A DNA stretch of 64,000 nucleotides from Conchocele bisecta (GCA_029237695.1 CM055274.1:68748828-68812827); one strand, 5' to 3'; counted from the first letter of the stretch, positions 11,560 to 22,831 are shown. Numbers and translations: made by a program. The notes: generated by a model from the letters alone, not told the origin.

Positions 11560-11950
11560 GACGCTGATGCACAGGTGTTTGTTTGTTTGTTTGTTTGTTT
11601 GTTTGTTGGGGTTTAACGGCCTTTCAACAGCTAATGTCATTTAAGGCCGGGCCAATGGGTTTAGTACTAAATCCCATATATTGCCTGTACAAATGGGGGG
11701 AAAATCCCAAAATCAGAACTGAATATTTACAATAAAAAAACTATATATTCAGCCCTGAAATCAGAATAATCCTGAGCTGATGCCTGATTTCAACACGTGA
11801 GCAATGGTATCATGTCCGCAAACACTGATGAACTAGGGAAAATGTCAATACCTATGTTTATACGTAACAAGATGCGAGTCCCACTAGACGAAACCCCAGC
11901 CATCGTGCCAATTGGCAATTTCTGTTGTTGTTGTTGTTGTTGTTGATTAC
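11560..11950 (+). repeat. Interspersed repeat between (GTTT)n and (GTT)n
   Basis: A (GTTT)n run (about 11575-11607) is followed by GGGGTTTAACGGCCTTTCAAC and later by CGAAACCCCAGCCATCGTGCC, then a (GTT)n run at about 11922-11946. The start resembles a phrase I recall as common in bivalve interspersed repeats. No box A/B pair is clear. Confidence 0.5.
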
Positions 11951-12934
11951 GGTGCTGTCTGGTGATTTCGCGCAGCTAAGGAAACAATAACGTAACTGAT
12001 CTATAAATATCGCATATTCAGACCTACAACTTTATATGCTATAATAACTCGCCATTTCGCCGTATTTCTACGAAATATCATGCAATAAAACAAAGTGCAT
12101 CAATGTAAACGGCCGCCATTTGTGAACTCCCGTTGGGTATTCCCCGAAAATCTGGATGTCCGGTGTACTTGCGCAGTGCGATTTTAGTGACGTCAGTTAA
12201 TTATATTTGTCTATGGTGGCCAATACACGCCAACATGACTCATTTCTACGTTCAGGGAAGGGGGTCAATAAGTCAGCATGTGATAAATTACAGTCAAGGA
12301 ACAAATTAATGACAGTATAACACATCCAGCGTAGATTAATACCAAGATTAATGCAAGTACTCAAAATACTACTACAAAAAAAATATTCTAACAAGTTTCG
12401 GCTTCCAACATTGAACATTTTGTAGTAGTTTCCCCAATGACGTCATTTGTATGTTTTAATATACTCGATCCGGGGCCAACTATTTCATTCACAAAACAGA
12501 AGTAAACATGGTTTTGACAGACTATGTCTTCTGCAAAATGTGATATTTTTTTTAGAAATAAAACGTATACATGTATTAGGATACGAAGAGTAAAACAGAC
12601 ACAAAAAAAACCTTGTACTAACCAAATATACTTAGACTGGCCAAATATCGTCAGAAGTTGTATAGTTTATGAAAAGGTTGACTTCTAATATACCGACACC
12701 AGGTAGCGAGAGGTTGACAATGCGAATTAAAGAGGTGCGCGAAATCACCGGACGCGCGAAATCACCGGACACAATTGTATATTCGGATAACCTCTGCAGT
12801 TACCGCAATGCCTGTCCTGGGGCTTCGTTTTCGCCGCACTTAGAGTCGTAAGACGGTCGCGAGTGTAAAAAAAGATGGGTTGTTTAATATATCGGGTATT
12901 AAAATGTAATTTACCAACACAGTTGCATGAAACA
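11951..12934. other. Intergenic DNA, nothing recognised
   Basis: No exon is supported. GCGCGAAATCACCGGAC is tandemly doubled near 12737-12770. Short frames are low-complexity or random. Confidence 0.4.
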
Positions 12935-13130
12935 TAGAATGGGTGCCAGACAAAAGTCACAAGGAGAGGGATAAAAATTAACAAAATTAACAAAATAGAC
13001 AATTTTTTTTTTCTTCTGAAATGTGGAGAAAAAAAATAGGGTCGGCACATTTTGTTAATAAAATAGCAGGTAGGGTCGGGTGCCCCTAAACAAACAATTT
13101 TTTTTGGTAGGCCTAAACAATGCGTATTCG
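12935..13130 (-). repeat. Inverted copy of the 11150-11262 repeat
   Basis: Contains GCCCCTAAACAAACAA, a T run and GGTAGGCCTA, the reverse complement of the phrases at 11150-11200, plus two copies of an AGGGTCGG block. Confidence 0.5.
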
Positions 13131-13152
13131 GCTCAAATAAGTGCGTAAAATA

Positions 13153-13968
13153 CGCACGTTATCTGGAGCTCTGCCCAGATATACAATATATAACCTGTCA
13201 AAACAAAATTATGATTATTGTGTATTTGACTGACATGGTTCAACGACAGTTAGTACACTCATATGGCATGCTATGGATCTATACTTTTCGTTAGTCACAT
13301 CAATGACGTTTCCTCTACTCATTGGTGAACAGTACGGTATATGCCAAGTTCTGCAGCACTGACGTCTGCAATATTCCATGAAGATGTGTCCATTTTTGTT
13401 GCGCCCGCTTGCGGACAGTGCGATATATTCGACATATAGGCATACGTACGTGCGTCTGAGGTTAAAGTTTTTTAGGTTAACGTTTTTTATTAAAGTTTTT
13501 CGGTATACTATCAAAGCCTCGACGGGCACGACATGCGGGCTGCGGCCATCTAGTTTAACCTCTGTGTGATGTTAGGTGTCACCACACCAGTATCAGAGTA
13601 GAACCTGTCTGCGGAAAATGGAAAATTCAGTAATCCCTGATCATATGCCACGACCTTGCCACGTCTAAAGAACCACCCTTTATCATGCTGCAGAAAACAA
13701 TAAACAGACCACACAACTATAGCATATTTTTCTTATTTTCCATGAAAACACATCTTGGTATTTCATTAATGAGACAATTCTAATGAAATGCCAAGATATA
13801 TTTTCATTTCTAAGCAAACTATTCAATAATTGCTGTCTGTTAATGTGTAAACAGTAGTGTGGTTTTAGTTTACCCAATTCAACATTTGAAATACCCAATT
13901 GTTTCAGAAATGATAGAGTGACAATACTCAATTACTAATTCCTTATCTGCAGCCCTGGTATTATAGAG
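13153..13968. mobile_element. TIR element interrupted by a small Helitron-like element
   Basis: The left side has GTTATCTGGAGCTCTG (about 13158-13175). The right side has TTCCTTATCTGCAGCCCTG (about 13942-13960), an imperfect inverted pair. The interior from 13677 to 13962 is the reverse complement of 48296-48565, so the two are copies of one family. The copy here is longer because 13392-13553 was inserted. No transposase frame remains. Confidence 0.65.
13392..13553 (+). mobile_element. Minimal GTCGCGCCC-family element (no tandem units)
   Basis: The 5' arm TTGCGCCCGCTTGCGGACAG leads into short GGTTAAAGTTTTT repeats. The 3' arm has ACGGGCACGACATGCGGG, a GC-rich hairpin and CCATCTAG. Both arms match the long elements at 9.4-11.0 kb and 30.7-36.4 kb, but the 148-bp units are absent. 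It is either an element before expansion or an internal deletion product. Confidence 0.75.
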
Positions 13969-14689
13969 CTGGGGTGCCCCAGTGCGTTAATTTAAAAAAC
14001 AAGGTACCCCAGCGCTACAAATTTCAGATAGAATATAAAAACATTCAAATTTGATCCTTGCAAGCACTAGAAGAGTGTATTATAAGGTTTAAACATGTAT
14101 TAAAGGAGATATATGTGTATATGTCCAATTTAATAATTATGACTCTTCAAAATATGACGTTCACAGTGAAATACCCCATCGCCTTTAATTATTTCTGGGG
14201 AAAGGCCTGACCGCAATAGATCACACACAGAGTACTACTATCAAAACAGAGAGACAATTCCTTTCCATGAGCATTAGATTAGATGTCATTCTGAGTTAAA
14301 GATGGATTCCCACGTGAGATTGCATTCCAACACTGCTATGAAAAATAATGCTAAAACGCTATAAGTTATAAAACACTTTAACAATAGAATAAACAGTTTG
14401 TCAACATGTAATTTTCTGCCAGAAGAAATCCCCAACTTTTCTTGTTACTTAGAGTTTTTGTCCGAAGTGCCCTGGCCTTGTACGACCTACATGTACATGT
14501 AATAGCTACCTGTCAATGTTATCAGACATACTGAAGCACTGATATTCTCAAAGTTATATCTTATACATACTTGAACCTTCTCCGTGGGGTGTATTACTGG
14601 CCATTTCTTATTCCTAATATATATCAATTGAGTTTATAACAGCACGTCAGAAAGAATTCCCAGACATCTTGACTTTCGTGTCAATAATT
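13969..14689. other. Intergenic DNA, nothing recognised
   Basis: AT-rich DNA with no supported exon. GGGGTGCCCCAG near 13972 is a short palindrome at the edge of the preceding element. Confidence 0.4.
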
Positions 14690-14830
14690 TTGGATGTACA
14701 TCCAAATGTTGAATATCTCCTGATCCGTTAGTCGAATCGTTACCAAACTTCACTAATAGCTATCCGCCCAGTGTCATTTGTGCGACCTTGACCTTGTGAC
14801 CGTGCCTAGGCTTTCAGGTCTCCGTCTGGC
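14690..14830 (+). repeat. Single unit related to the 56.7-57.9 kb repeats
   Basis: CTCCTGATCCGTTAGTCG, CCAAACTTCACTAATAGC, CAGTGTCATTTG and GACCTTGACCTTGTGACC match the unit of the array in intron 9. This shows that unit also occurs alone. Confidence 0.7.
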
Positions 14831-15579
14831 CACGTGCCTGCACTATATCGCTACATCAGTCAACAATATACATCTGCGGTATAACGTTTTCATCTCACGC
14901 ATTTAAATATAGCAATAATTTTCAGGGCGTTGATGTTCATACTTCTACAATGTGAGACACAACTATTATCATAAACTCACCTAATAAAGTGTGTATTAGC
15001 AAAATTCTTAGGTCATTCTCTACGAAGTAGAAGGTAAACAAAGAACGCTTCAAAGACAAATTTGGAAATACTACTCCGTTATAATTCTTATGTACTCGGA
15101 GCTAATGAGAGACCAGCTTTGACACTAATACCAGAATACCAGAATTGGATAAAGACCCAGCGTCCTTGCACAATAAAACAGTCATAGGGTGCAGAATAAA
15201 TATTAATTTGCGTCCCATGGGATGCAGTTGCGTTTCACAAACTTTACGTTCATTTTGTGTCTTTCTGTCTATTTGCTTAGTCACAAAAAATATTGATCAT
15301 TTTGAAATGCTCAAGTGGATTGGTTCTCAGCTTTGGGTCTTGTATTGCATTTTCACAATGTAAATAACAACTTTTCACCATGTAAATAAAACTGGGAACC
15401 ATTTCAATATCGGGAAAATTAGCTCCGTCAATTTGGCCAATTCTTCTCACGAACAAATCGTCCGTTATCTAACCAAGTTAAGTAAACTAAATGTGTACCC
15501 CATGTTGATATCTCCTCAGATATCACTTCACTGGCTTCACCTCAAATGGGCACATGTTGTGACTTAGAGTACTATTTTC
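14831..15579. other. Region directly upstream of the first coding exon
   Basis: The promoter and any 5' UTR exon of the dynein gene should lie here or further upstream. I see no TATA box, CpG-rich patch or other core promoter element that I would defend. Confidence 0.35.
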
Positions 15580-15591
15580 AGGCTAAGTAAG
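15580..15591 (+). promoter_or_regulatory. DYNC2H1: Possible 5' UTR splice acceptor and start context
   Basis: CTATTTTCAG ends at 15581 and is a plausible splice acceptor, so the ATG-containing exon may start at 15582 with a separate upstream non-coding exon. The start context AAGATGG has A at -3 and G at +4, a strong animal initiation context. If no such intron exists, the transcript start lies further upstream. Confidence 0.4.
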
Positions 15592-15789
15592 ATGGCAGGT
15601 GATTCAAGGAAAGAATTTATTTTGGCAACAACTGCCAACTACTTCGCGGTGCCACCGACCGATGGTTCCGTGAAGTCACTGCACGACGCGGCGGCCCTCA
15701 ACAGTTTCCTAGACGATGGGAACACCACCGTGCTGTCCGGCCACGTGGAACAGAGGGGTCGGGGCAGGAACATCTCGTTCTCTAATAAG
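15592..15789 (+). CDS. DYNC2H1: Dynein-2 heavy chain, coding exon 1 (residues 1-66)
   Basis: Encodes the extreme N terminus of cytoplasmic dynein-2 heavy chain, the motor that drives retrograde intraflagellar transport in cilia. The frame starts with MAGDSRKEF. It contains NYF near residue 17 and NSFLDDGN near residue 37, then ends in ISFSNK, matching the recalled vertebrate order of NYF, NNFLDDGN and ISFSN. The ATG has a strong context and the start position fits the family. The donor AAG/GTACAG follows codon 66, phase 0. This region belongs to the N-terminal dimerisation part of the tail. Identity rests on recalled family sequence, strengthened by the eleven following exons in the correct order. 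Confidence 0.95.
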
Positions 15790-16058
15790 GTACAGTGGTT
15801 TATCGAGCTTTGTATTGGCCCAGTACGTACTCACTGATAACATAACGTCGTATCAGGCATTGACCTGACACAAATATCCGGGTTACAACAATTTGAAAAC
15901 TGATGTATCATTGGCCGAACAGCGTTACATGATATTACCGAATGCAATCAGTGTGCTGACGCAACGTTCTTTTCAACAGAATCTATTTATATTTCACCAC
16001 CGGCTAGCATAAAACATAAAACATAACATGCTAGGTGATAAATACTACTGTACCAGGA

Positions 16059-16190
16059 TAGTGTCTGTTGATACCAAATTTATCAGGCACGGCTCGTAAA
16101 CAGTAGGATTTCCTCGACAAGCGTCGGAATTCCTACAAATTTCCTAGCCTTGCCTGATAAAATTGATATAAATAGACACTGGTGTTCTCT
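16059..16190. repeat. Foldback repeat (TTTATCAGGC family)
   Basis: AGTGTCTGTTGATACCAAAT, TTATCAGGCACGGCTCG and GGATTTCCTCG are followed by their approximate reverse complement, ending in GATAAAATTGATATAAATAG and ACACTGG. Related pieces occur at about 20950-21040 and 63255-63370. A short palindromic MITE family with no coding content. Confidence 0.7.
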
Positions 16191-16274
16191 CTATATCTGA
16201 TGCCTAGCTGTGCATTGATTGAATACACTCTCACTGATAATAAGACACTGTAGCGAGCGAGCATTGGTCACAGT

Positions 16275-16512
16275 CTATTTCCGTGATTTGTGGCTGTGAC
16301 TGGAGCTTATGGCTTTTATGACCAGTGTAGCTCCTGATTAAATAGTGCTCTATAGCCTGATACTGATCTATATTGCTTGTTAGAAGCATGCCGGGCATTT
16401 AATTGATGGAATGGCGAACAGTGCAAAACAAGATCAGACTGCGGACAGGCTGATCTGGATCTACATTGGTCGCAAAACCCACAAGCCCCATTTCACCAGT
16501 CTCAGCCTCCAC
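16275..16512. mobile_element. MITE, GTGGCTGTGACTGGAG family
   Basis: The left end GTGGCTGTGACTGGAGCTTA pairs with the right end CCCATTTCACCAGTCTCAGCC about 230 bp away. The interior holds TTGTTAGAAGCATGC and CTGATCTGGATCTACATTGG. At least four more copies lie at about 40840-42250 (split), 50135-50388, 52635-52835 and 60566-60775. Family membership is clear; superfamily is unknown. Confidence 0.8.
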
Positions 16513-16783
16513 CCAAGTCACAAGTTAAATACTCACATCTTTTGGATTTGACTCGGCAAATTCCAGAAATTTTATTAGTTTTCCATACGATAACTTTTCA
16601 GCAGAGACTTAATTTTGACTCCCAGCTCAAAAAGGTAGATAAAACACTGTATCTGTATTCAAAATCTACTTCTACTGATGTTTCATTGACTCAATGTCAC
16701 ATTACATTACTGAATGATGTCAGTAATATAATACTTGTGTATTTCTTAACATAAATTATTACCGGATAGATTTAATACAGTGC

Positions 16784-18112
16784 AGGGTTTCCACTGGAGA
16801 AAAAAAAAATTGCCACTTTTTTTTTTGTAAAGTGCGCTCGAAAATTATTCAAATTTGAATATATTTTTGTGCGCGCTTTGACAAAAAAAACATACATACA
16901 TGTACAGTGTAACTACTAAGAACAATAAAACATGGTATCATTATGTTTATTTTGTTGTTTTTTTCACACATCATTCATGAGAAGATTTGACACATTGTGA
17001 TAAAGGAAAAATAAAATTAAATACATGTCATTTGACATAATACAGCATTATTTTCAACTTTCATTCAACATGTTTCACTACAACTTCACTTCCATACATT
17101 CAAGATTCGCCTCTGCTTCTTCTCTGCCCACTTATCAAATGCCCCAAGTGTCGCCAATCGGTAATTACCCATCATGGCTTATTGGCGAAAATAATTATAC
17201 TTCTGCTTAATGAATTATTTAGGATATGGGATACATCAAGAAAGAAATCATGAAACGATGTTTGTATTGTTTATTTGAACACGTTACCAATTCTTACATG
17301 AATATCAATAAAAAAATGGCAAAAGTTTCAGGGCAAATGCGGCTTTTCTTTTAACAGTCTCCAAATAATCGCTAGATTAAAATTTAAACTTTCATACTAC
17401 GACGCTTTCACTAAAGTCGCCAAAAACATGCAGATTTTACCATGATTACCACTGTACACGGTGTTGCTAGGGTAATTTAACGGATCAAATCACAGATGAC
17501 ATCACCGCTGCACGTGACCCGTGTCAATCACAATAGAATACACACAATGTTTCACAATAGAATACACACAATGTTTCACAATAGAATACACACAATGTTT
17601 CACAGTAGAATACACACAATGTTTCACAGTAGAATACACACAATGTTTCACAATAGAATACACACAATGTTTCACAATAGAATACACACAATGTTTCACG
17701 TAGAATACATCACAATGTTTCACAAGTTAGATACACACAATGTTTCACAGTAGAATACACACAATGTTTCACAGTAGAATACACACAATGTTTCACAATA
17801 GAATACACACAATGTTTCACAATAGAATACACACAATGTTTCACAGTAGAATACACACAATCACAATGTTTCACACGTTTAGATAAGAAAGCTGTGTTTG
17901 TAAACAATTGTGTCTCGCGTGTTGGGGATTATTGATTTATTCATTGGAAAACGTAGAGTTATAGACGGCGGATAGGGAAAATCCTGGTATGGCTGCCGGG
18001 TCGGAAAATTGTAACTAGAGATATTTTTTTTAGCCAAATCAGATTTTTTTTTGCCACTTTCTTTTTAAATTCGCCAAATGCGAATGTGGCGATCGCCAGC
18101 GGAAACCCTGCA
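16784..18112. mobile_element. TIR element (GCAGGGTTTCC ends) carrying a minisatellite
   Basis: The left end GTGCAGGGTTTCCACTGG is the near-perfect inverse of the right end CCAGCGGAAACCCTGCA at 18094-18112. A second inverted layer follows inside: TTGCCACTTT at the left, GCCACTTTCTTTTTAAATTCG at the right. The 1.3-kb interior has no transposase frame and includes a 24-bp minisatellite. I could not establish a target-site duplication. Confidence 0.75.
17519..17876 (+). repeat. 24-bp minisatellite, about 15 copies
   Basis: The unit AATAGAATACACACAATGTTTCAC repeats with A/G variation (ACAATAG versus ACAGTAG) and a few indels. As 24 is divisible by three, all frames stay open and give artificial repeats such as NRIHTMFH. 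It sits inside the TIR element at 16784-18112 and is not coding. Confidence 0.97.
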
Positions 18113-18162
18113 TTGTAGTTAATACAAATCTAAATGTCTTTTGGTTTGGAGTTTTTCAGACT

Positions 18163-19452
18163 TGGTTTGGAAATGGTGGCAATTCCTTGGCATTTGATGA
18201 ACGACAATCTACATGTATAGTGTTTTGTGATATTTCTAAAGCCTTTGATAGAGTATGGCATAAGGGGTTAATATTTAAGCTACGGCAAAATGGATTAAAT
18301 GGTTGTATTTTACACTGGATCGAAAACTACTTGTCGAACAGGAAACAGTCCGTATCAATATGGTCCACAACCTCAGATACCAAATTAGTTACTGCTGGCA
18401 TACCACAAGGTTCGGTACTCGGCCCATTACTATTTCTAATATATGTCAACGACATAACTGACGACATCTCTCTGTCCTTTTCTTCAACAAATGTTGATGA
18501 TCTAGAAGGCATAATAAATTATGACCTGCTAATGATTTCTGATTGGGCTAAACAATGGTTGGTTATAAGTTTCTATCCGAACAAGACTGAAGCGATGCTT
18601 CTAACATTAAGACAACTTGATCGACCCTTAAATTTAATCTTTCAGAACACATCCATAACCTTTGTTGACAATCATAAGCATCTTGGTTTAACATTGAGCA
18701 ATAACGGAAAATGGCATACACACATACAACATATAATTAATTCGACTACGAGAGTATTGGGAATAATGCGTAACCTAAACTTTAAGATAAGCAGACAGTC
18801 TTTAAACCAAATATATATATCTTATATGAGACCTATACTAGAATATGCTTCATCAGTCTGGGATGGGTGTACAGAATGTGAAAAGAATTTGTTGGAAAAA
18901 ATTCAGAATGAAGCCGCAAGAATAGTAACAGGATTAACACGGTCAGTATCACTCGACAACTTAAGGCAAGAAGTTGGATGGCAACTTCTATCTGTTCGAC
19001 GTAGTATACAAAAGCTTTCGATCATGTACAAAGCCAACAATAATCAAATACCTAGTTATATTTCTAACCTGATTCCACCCACTGTTAATAATATATCTCG
19101 TTACAATCTTAAAAATCAATTTGATTTAAATGTCCCCACTACACGACTGGAAGTATACAAACAATCGTTTATATCATCTTCGGTACAACTCTGGAATAAA
19201 ACTGACCCGTTGCTGAGAAATGTAGATAGTCTTAGACACTTCAAAACATCATGCGCCCAACAACTATATACTCAATATAATATACCACCATACTATTTAG
19301 AGGGAGATCGATTGTTTTCAGTTATGCATGCAAGAATTTGAAATAAATGTAGCAGTCTTAATTATGATCTTTGCAATAACCATATCAGAGAAACTCCCTA
19401 CTGCGAATGTAGTGACGTTGTAGAGGATGCTGAACATTGCTTCTTTGAATGT
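18163..19452 (+). pseudogene. Reverse transcriptase fragment of a Jockey-like LINE, missing the FADD active site
   Basis: Copies element RNA into DNA in intact relatives. Visible blocks include VFCDISKAFDRVWH, WIENYLSNRKQ, GIPQGSVLGPLLFLIYVND, WAKQWLV and NKTEAM, all standard in this RT family. The expected FADD catalytic motif between YVNDI and WAKQW is absent. ITDDISLSF passes straight to STNVDD, which looks like an in-frame deletion of a few tens of residues. A TGA at 19339-19341 interrupts the frame. The same frame then continues with a Cys/His cluster (CECSDVVEDAEHCFFEC) typical of the C terminus. Not translated as a functional protein. Confidence 0.88.
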
Positions 19453-19453
19453 A

Positions 19454-20403
19454 CACTGCAGCTCCATTATAACGCGGTCGCGTATAGCGCGATCTCCATT
19501 ATAACGCGGGTCTCTCGTGGATCCCAAAAAAATCTTAAAAAAATCGAGACAAAAAAATAAAGGAAAAAAAAATCAAAAAAATCGTCGGACGTCGTAGTCA
19601 TCGTGTAGTTAGTTGATTCGTGATTTCTGCAAGTTTATTCAAACAACGAAGTTCAAAGTCCATGAAAGGATTATTATTAGTATGTTAGCAAATGTAATCA
19701 TGTTAATAGGCATATTTATTAATCAATTCAATTACACATAATTGTCGCTAATAAATGGTTGCGTGTTCGATCGCCTTACTTTTTCTTTACTCCCAGGTGT
19801 AATATTTAGCGTTCTATAAATAGACGGGTGTTTCAGCATTATCTGGGTATGGGATCACGTGGTCTATTGTTTACACTGCAGCCCACGGCAATCTCGCTGA
19901 AATCGTAAATTTCATTCATCAATTTGACTTGCAGCGTAAACAATAGATCACGTGACCCTACATCCTGAGATTATGCACGTATCAACCGCATGAATAGGCA
20001 GGACACGTGACCATAGGCATTATTTATTATCAATTAATCTGTTTAAGCGTCTGTTGATCGCGAGTAGTATACATTGTAATAAGCGTCTGTCTATCGCGAG
20101 CACTATACAATGTAATAAGCATGATTTTATAAATAACTCATATGTTTAATACATTAATACATATAAGTTTGTATGTCATAGGCATTATTAATAATTACTT
20201 TAACTTCTGTTCAAATGACATGATTTTATATGGGTCCGTTGCTAATGGATTTCCCGCAATAGTTGGTAACCGAAATGCGAATGATACCAGTAACCCGTGC
20301 AGTACCAGTACCCGTGCATGTCCCGAAATTTTATAACGCGGTCGGATTCGATCGCGGTTTGAAATCTTGGACCCGACCACCGCATTATAATGGAGCTGCA
20401 GTG
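19454..20403. mobile_element. TA-flanked TIR element inserted in the LINE
   Basis: The left end CACTGCAGCTCCATTATAA is inverse to the right end TTATAATGGAGCTGCAGTG, each bordered by TA (19452-19453, 20404-20405). Removing the element plus one TA rejoins the LINE reading frame without a shift, which confirms the exact boundaries. It is 950 bp with no transposase frame; a mariner/pogo-type non-autonomous element is likely. Confidence 0.9.
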
Positions 20404-20405
20404 TA

Positions 20406-20572
20406 TTAAATATCATGCGCAACGTCTAATTTTATGCCAGTCACTGCGACAATTTTATCCCCTAAACGCACATATACTTTTGCATGGCATACCTGAAGAA
20501 AGTAATGAGTGCAATACTGTTATTTTTAAAGCTGTACAAGATTATATTAAAATTACAAAAAGATTTGAGTAA
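20406..20572 (+). pseudogene. C-terminal end of the LINE reverse transcriptase frame
   Basis: Continues the frame interrupted by the TA-flanked element. It reads KYHAQRL, then FYPLNAHILLHGI and AVQDYIKITKRF before a stop. The pattern and position are typical of the last 50 residues of Jockey-type ORF2 proteins. Confidence 0.85.
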
Positions 20573-20950
20573 CACACTTGGTGGATGCATGAGACGCAAT
20601 CTCTATCGGATGCTTTCCATTTGCCAACATCATCCAGTACCACCTGATAACAACGAACACTGAAATCAACTGCAGTGCACATCTATCTGTGCATTAAGTT
20701 ATATATTATATGTACATTGTGACACATAACTCTTTCACTCTTTCTCCCAATCTCCTCTCTCACTTTCTTTACTCTCTCTTTTTATCCGATTTTTATTTTC
20801 GTACATTGTGCAAATACCTATATACTTATCGCCATTGCTGTTAAATTGATGTATTGTTGAAATACTTGGGTAAGGGCTGTAATTAATGTTGTGAGAACTT
20901 GTAGCCCAAGCCCATTGTACTTATATGCAATAAACTATGTTTAAACTAAA

Positions 20951-21235
20951 ATTCCTTGGCGAGCCTCAAGATTCCTCCACATTTTCTAGCCTCGCTTGAT
21001 AAACTTGTTAACCTTAGACACTACTAGCCTGGTGTTTTCTAAAAGGTGGTCATCGTGAAAACATGTGCGTTTGGGAGAATGTGCTCACAAAACTTTGTAA
21101 AAAAAACAATGTTTTCTTGTAAACAAGTATTGGATTTACATTTATTAAGCATATGTAAATCCATCAATTGATATTTCCAGACGATCTAAATTTGCACTTA
21201 CAAACATTTTAGTCGTAAGAAGTTTAGTGAAACGG
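20951..21235. repeat. Fragment of the TTTATCAGGC foldback family and flank
   Basis: GGCGAGCCTCAAGATTCC, TAGCCTCGCTTGATAAAC and TAGACACTACTAGCCTGG (20958-21040) match the foldback at 16059-16190. The rest is unrecognised AT-rich DNA. Confidence 0.5.
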
Positions 21236-21462
21236 CCCCCTGGAATGGATTTTGATATGTTAATTTTCCGACCAATCCAATCGTCATAAAATAGTGCATT
21301 TATGAACAGGGGGTGTTTTTGTTCTTATAAGTATGAAAATTACTTGCAAAAAATGCAGATCCTGATGAGACGGCTCGTCACGAGCCGGCTCATCTGAATC
21401 TACACTGTTTGCAAACACCACAATAGCGGTCTGTATATATAGTGTTCAAATGGTTAAGGCAT
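21236..21462 (+). repeat. Interspersed repeat with conserved hairpin
   Basis: GGAATGGATTTTGATATG, CCAATCCAATCGTCA and a hairpin around GCTCGTCACGAGCCGGC recur in the same order at 47866-48080. The hairpin part also occurs at 52468-52575. The conserved stem-loop (GATGAGACGGCTCGT pairing with ACGAGCCGGCTCATC) is better kept than its surroundings. Confidence 0.75.
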
Positions 21463-22054
21463 GCTTATTGCATTTACGATCAATGTAGATTGAAGCAAAG
21501 CCAGTCTGTGCATCTGTACAGTCTAATCCGGATTATTTTCTGTTTGCCATTCGGGCAAGGATCATCTGTTTAGAATACAGCAACAAAAATGAATCATTTT
21601 AGGCTGCATGGCTGATAAGATCGATGCTGCATGACAGTTTTGTCAGATTGCTGTCTGTATACCATTTGAACCATACACATGCACTTTGCCAATCTGATAT
21701 AAAAAAGCAACAATATAAGTAACTTCTAGTGACTTGTTATGTGTTGAAAACATGTGATTTTCACAGAATAGATGGTGAATAAATATGAAAACAAATGCAA
21801 TAATTACCCAACTCCCTATATAAGTTGATATTCCATAGTTTTGACTAATTCCCTGGGTTTTGACTTGCCCGGTCAATAGTTCTGCTTGCCAGTGGAATAG
21901 TCATAACTATTTCACCCTTGAAAATCATGACGTCATGATTTTGTCGAAGATTACGTCATAAAATTGAACGCAATTTAGATCTGTCGATGCGCCCCATGCC
22001 AAATTTATGTTTATTGTGTCACATACACTGTTACAGGTTGAGTAATAAAACAGT
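21463..22054. other. Intron 1 DNA, weak MITE similarity
   Basis: GTCTGTGCATCTGTACAGTC and CTAATCCGGATTATTTTCTGT (near 21503-21545) resemble the interior of the GTGGCTGTGACTGGAG MITE family. TIRs are not visible. Otherwise nothing is recognised. Confidence 0.4.
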
Positions 22055-22056
22055 TA

Positions 22057-22479
22057 CCATAAAGATTCTAATAGACGCCCATGCTCTAATAGACGAAATT
22101 AATCACACTGATACGGATCGAAACGTCCACGGGAGCGTCCATGGTCCGAAACGTCAAAGGCATTTAAATTTGATCAGCATTAAGGATTGATGCTGTCTTG
22201 ATATATACATTACCAGTATTTTAACATTTTTACCAACTGTACCATAATGACCAAAGTTGGCCGAAACGTCTTGGTCCAAAATGTTCATAAACTGACAGAC
22301 AGTACAATCAAGTCCGGGCAGACGTTTGAGAGTAACGTCCCATTGTTATGTTTTTGTTCAGATAGTTGAAAATCGTATATTTTGCTGAATAACACTTGCC
22401 TCTATTAAACGCCAACCCAGGACTTTGGAGCCAGTGGTGATTCTAATAGACGCCCGGGCATCTATTAGAATCTTTACGG
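22057..22479. mobile_element. TA-flanked TIR element upstream of exon 2
   Basis: The left end CCATAAAGATTCTAATAGAC is inverse to the right end TCTATTAGAATCTTTACGG, each bordered by TA (22055-22056, 22480-22481). It is 423 bp without a protein frame. It lies 197 bp upstream of exon 2. Confidence 0.8.
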
Positions 22480-22676
22480 TATTTCATTGTAATTCTGGGA
22501 ACAGTCAAAACAATTTGCCCCTCTGTCAGGGCAATAGTGCCTCGGGTCGTCCACAGCACCTCGGGGCAATAGTTTTGTCTGTTCCCCGAATGACCATGAA
22601 ATAACTGTATTCTATCATCTTGAACATGTACCTGAATCTTACTTCCCACCATAAAAATGAGCTTATGATTTGACAG

Positions 22677-22823
22677 ATTGAACCAAGCGACAACAAAGAT
22701 CGAGTAATCGTGTTCTTCAAGTCACGACCAGAGGTGATCACGCCGGACAACATCCTGACGAACATCATTGTGTCGTCCATGGTAGACTCTCCTCTGAACA
22801 CCCTCTACCATGCCATGCAGAAG
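22677..22823 (+). CDS. DYNC2H1: Dynein-2 heavy chain, coding exon 2 (residues 67-115)
   Basis: Follows TTTGACAG, a clear acceptor, and continues in phase 0 from exon 1. The 49 codons read IEPSDNKDR, VIVFFKSRPEVIT, ILTNIIVSSMV and LYHAMQK. These match the recalled vertebrate dynein-2 order of IEF, VLVFFKLRPEVIT, NILVSSM and SLYQAV. The donor is AAG/GTATTG, weak at +5. Only 8 intron bases remain before a TA-flanked transposon (22832-25660), and another TA-flanked element ends 197 bp upstream. The exon forms part of the N-terminal dimerisation region of the tail. Confidence 0.94.
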
Positions 22824-22831
22824 GTATTGTA

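Larger units (their letters stand above)
18113..20950 (+). mobile_element. 5'-truncated Jockey-like non-LTR retrotransposon, split by a DNA element
   Basis: A reverse transcriptase frame (18187-19341 and beyond) is followed by a C-terminal part, a 950-bp inserted element (19454-20403), the rest of the frame to a stop at 20570-20572, and a 3' UTR. The UTR ends near 20950 after TGCAATAAACTATG. The 5' half (ORF1, endonuclease) is missing; the preceding DNA is the TIR element. The copy is inactive. Confidence 0.85.

Noticed and set aside
17519..17876. CRISPR-like array
   Set aside because: Repeats are head-to-tail without unique spacers, and the DNA is eukaryotic.
17496..17907. Repetitive protein NRIHTMFH
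   Set aside because: Translation of a 24-bp minisatellite, open in several frames on both strands.
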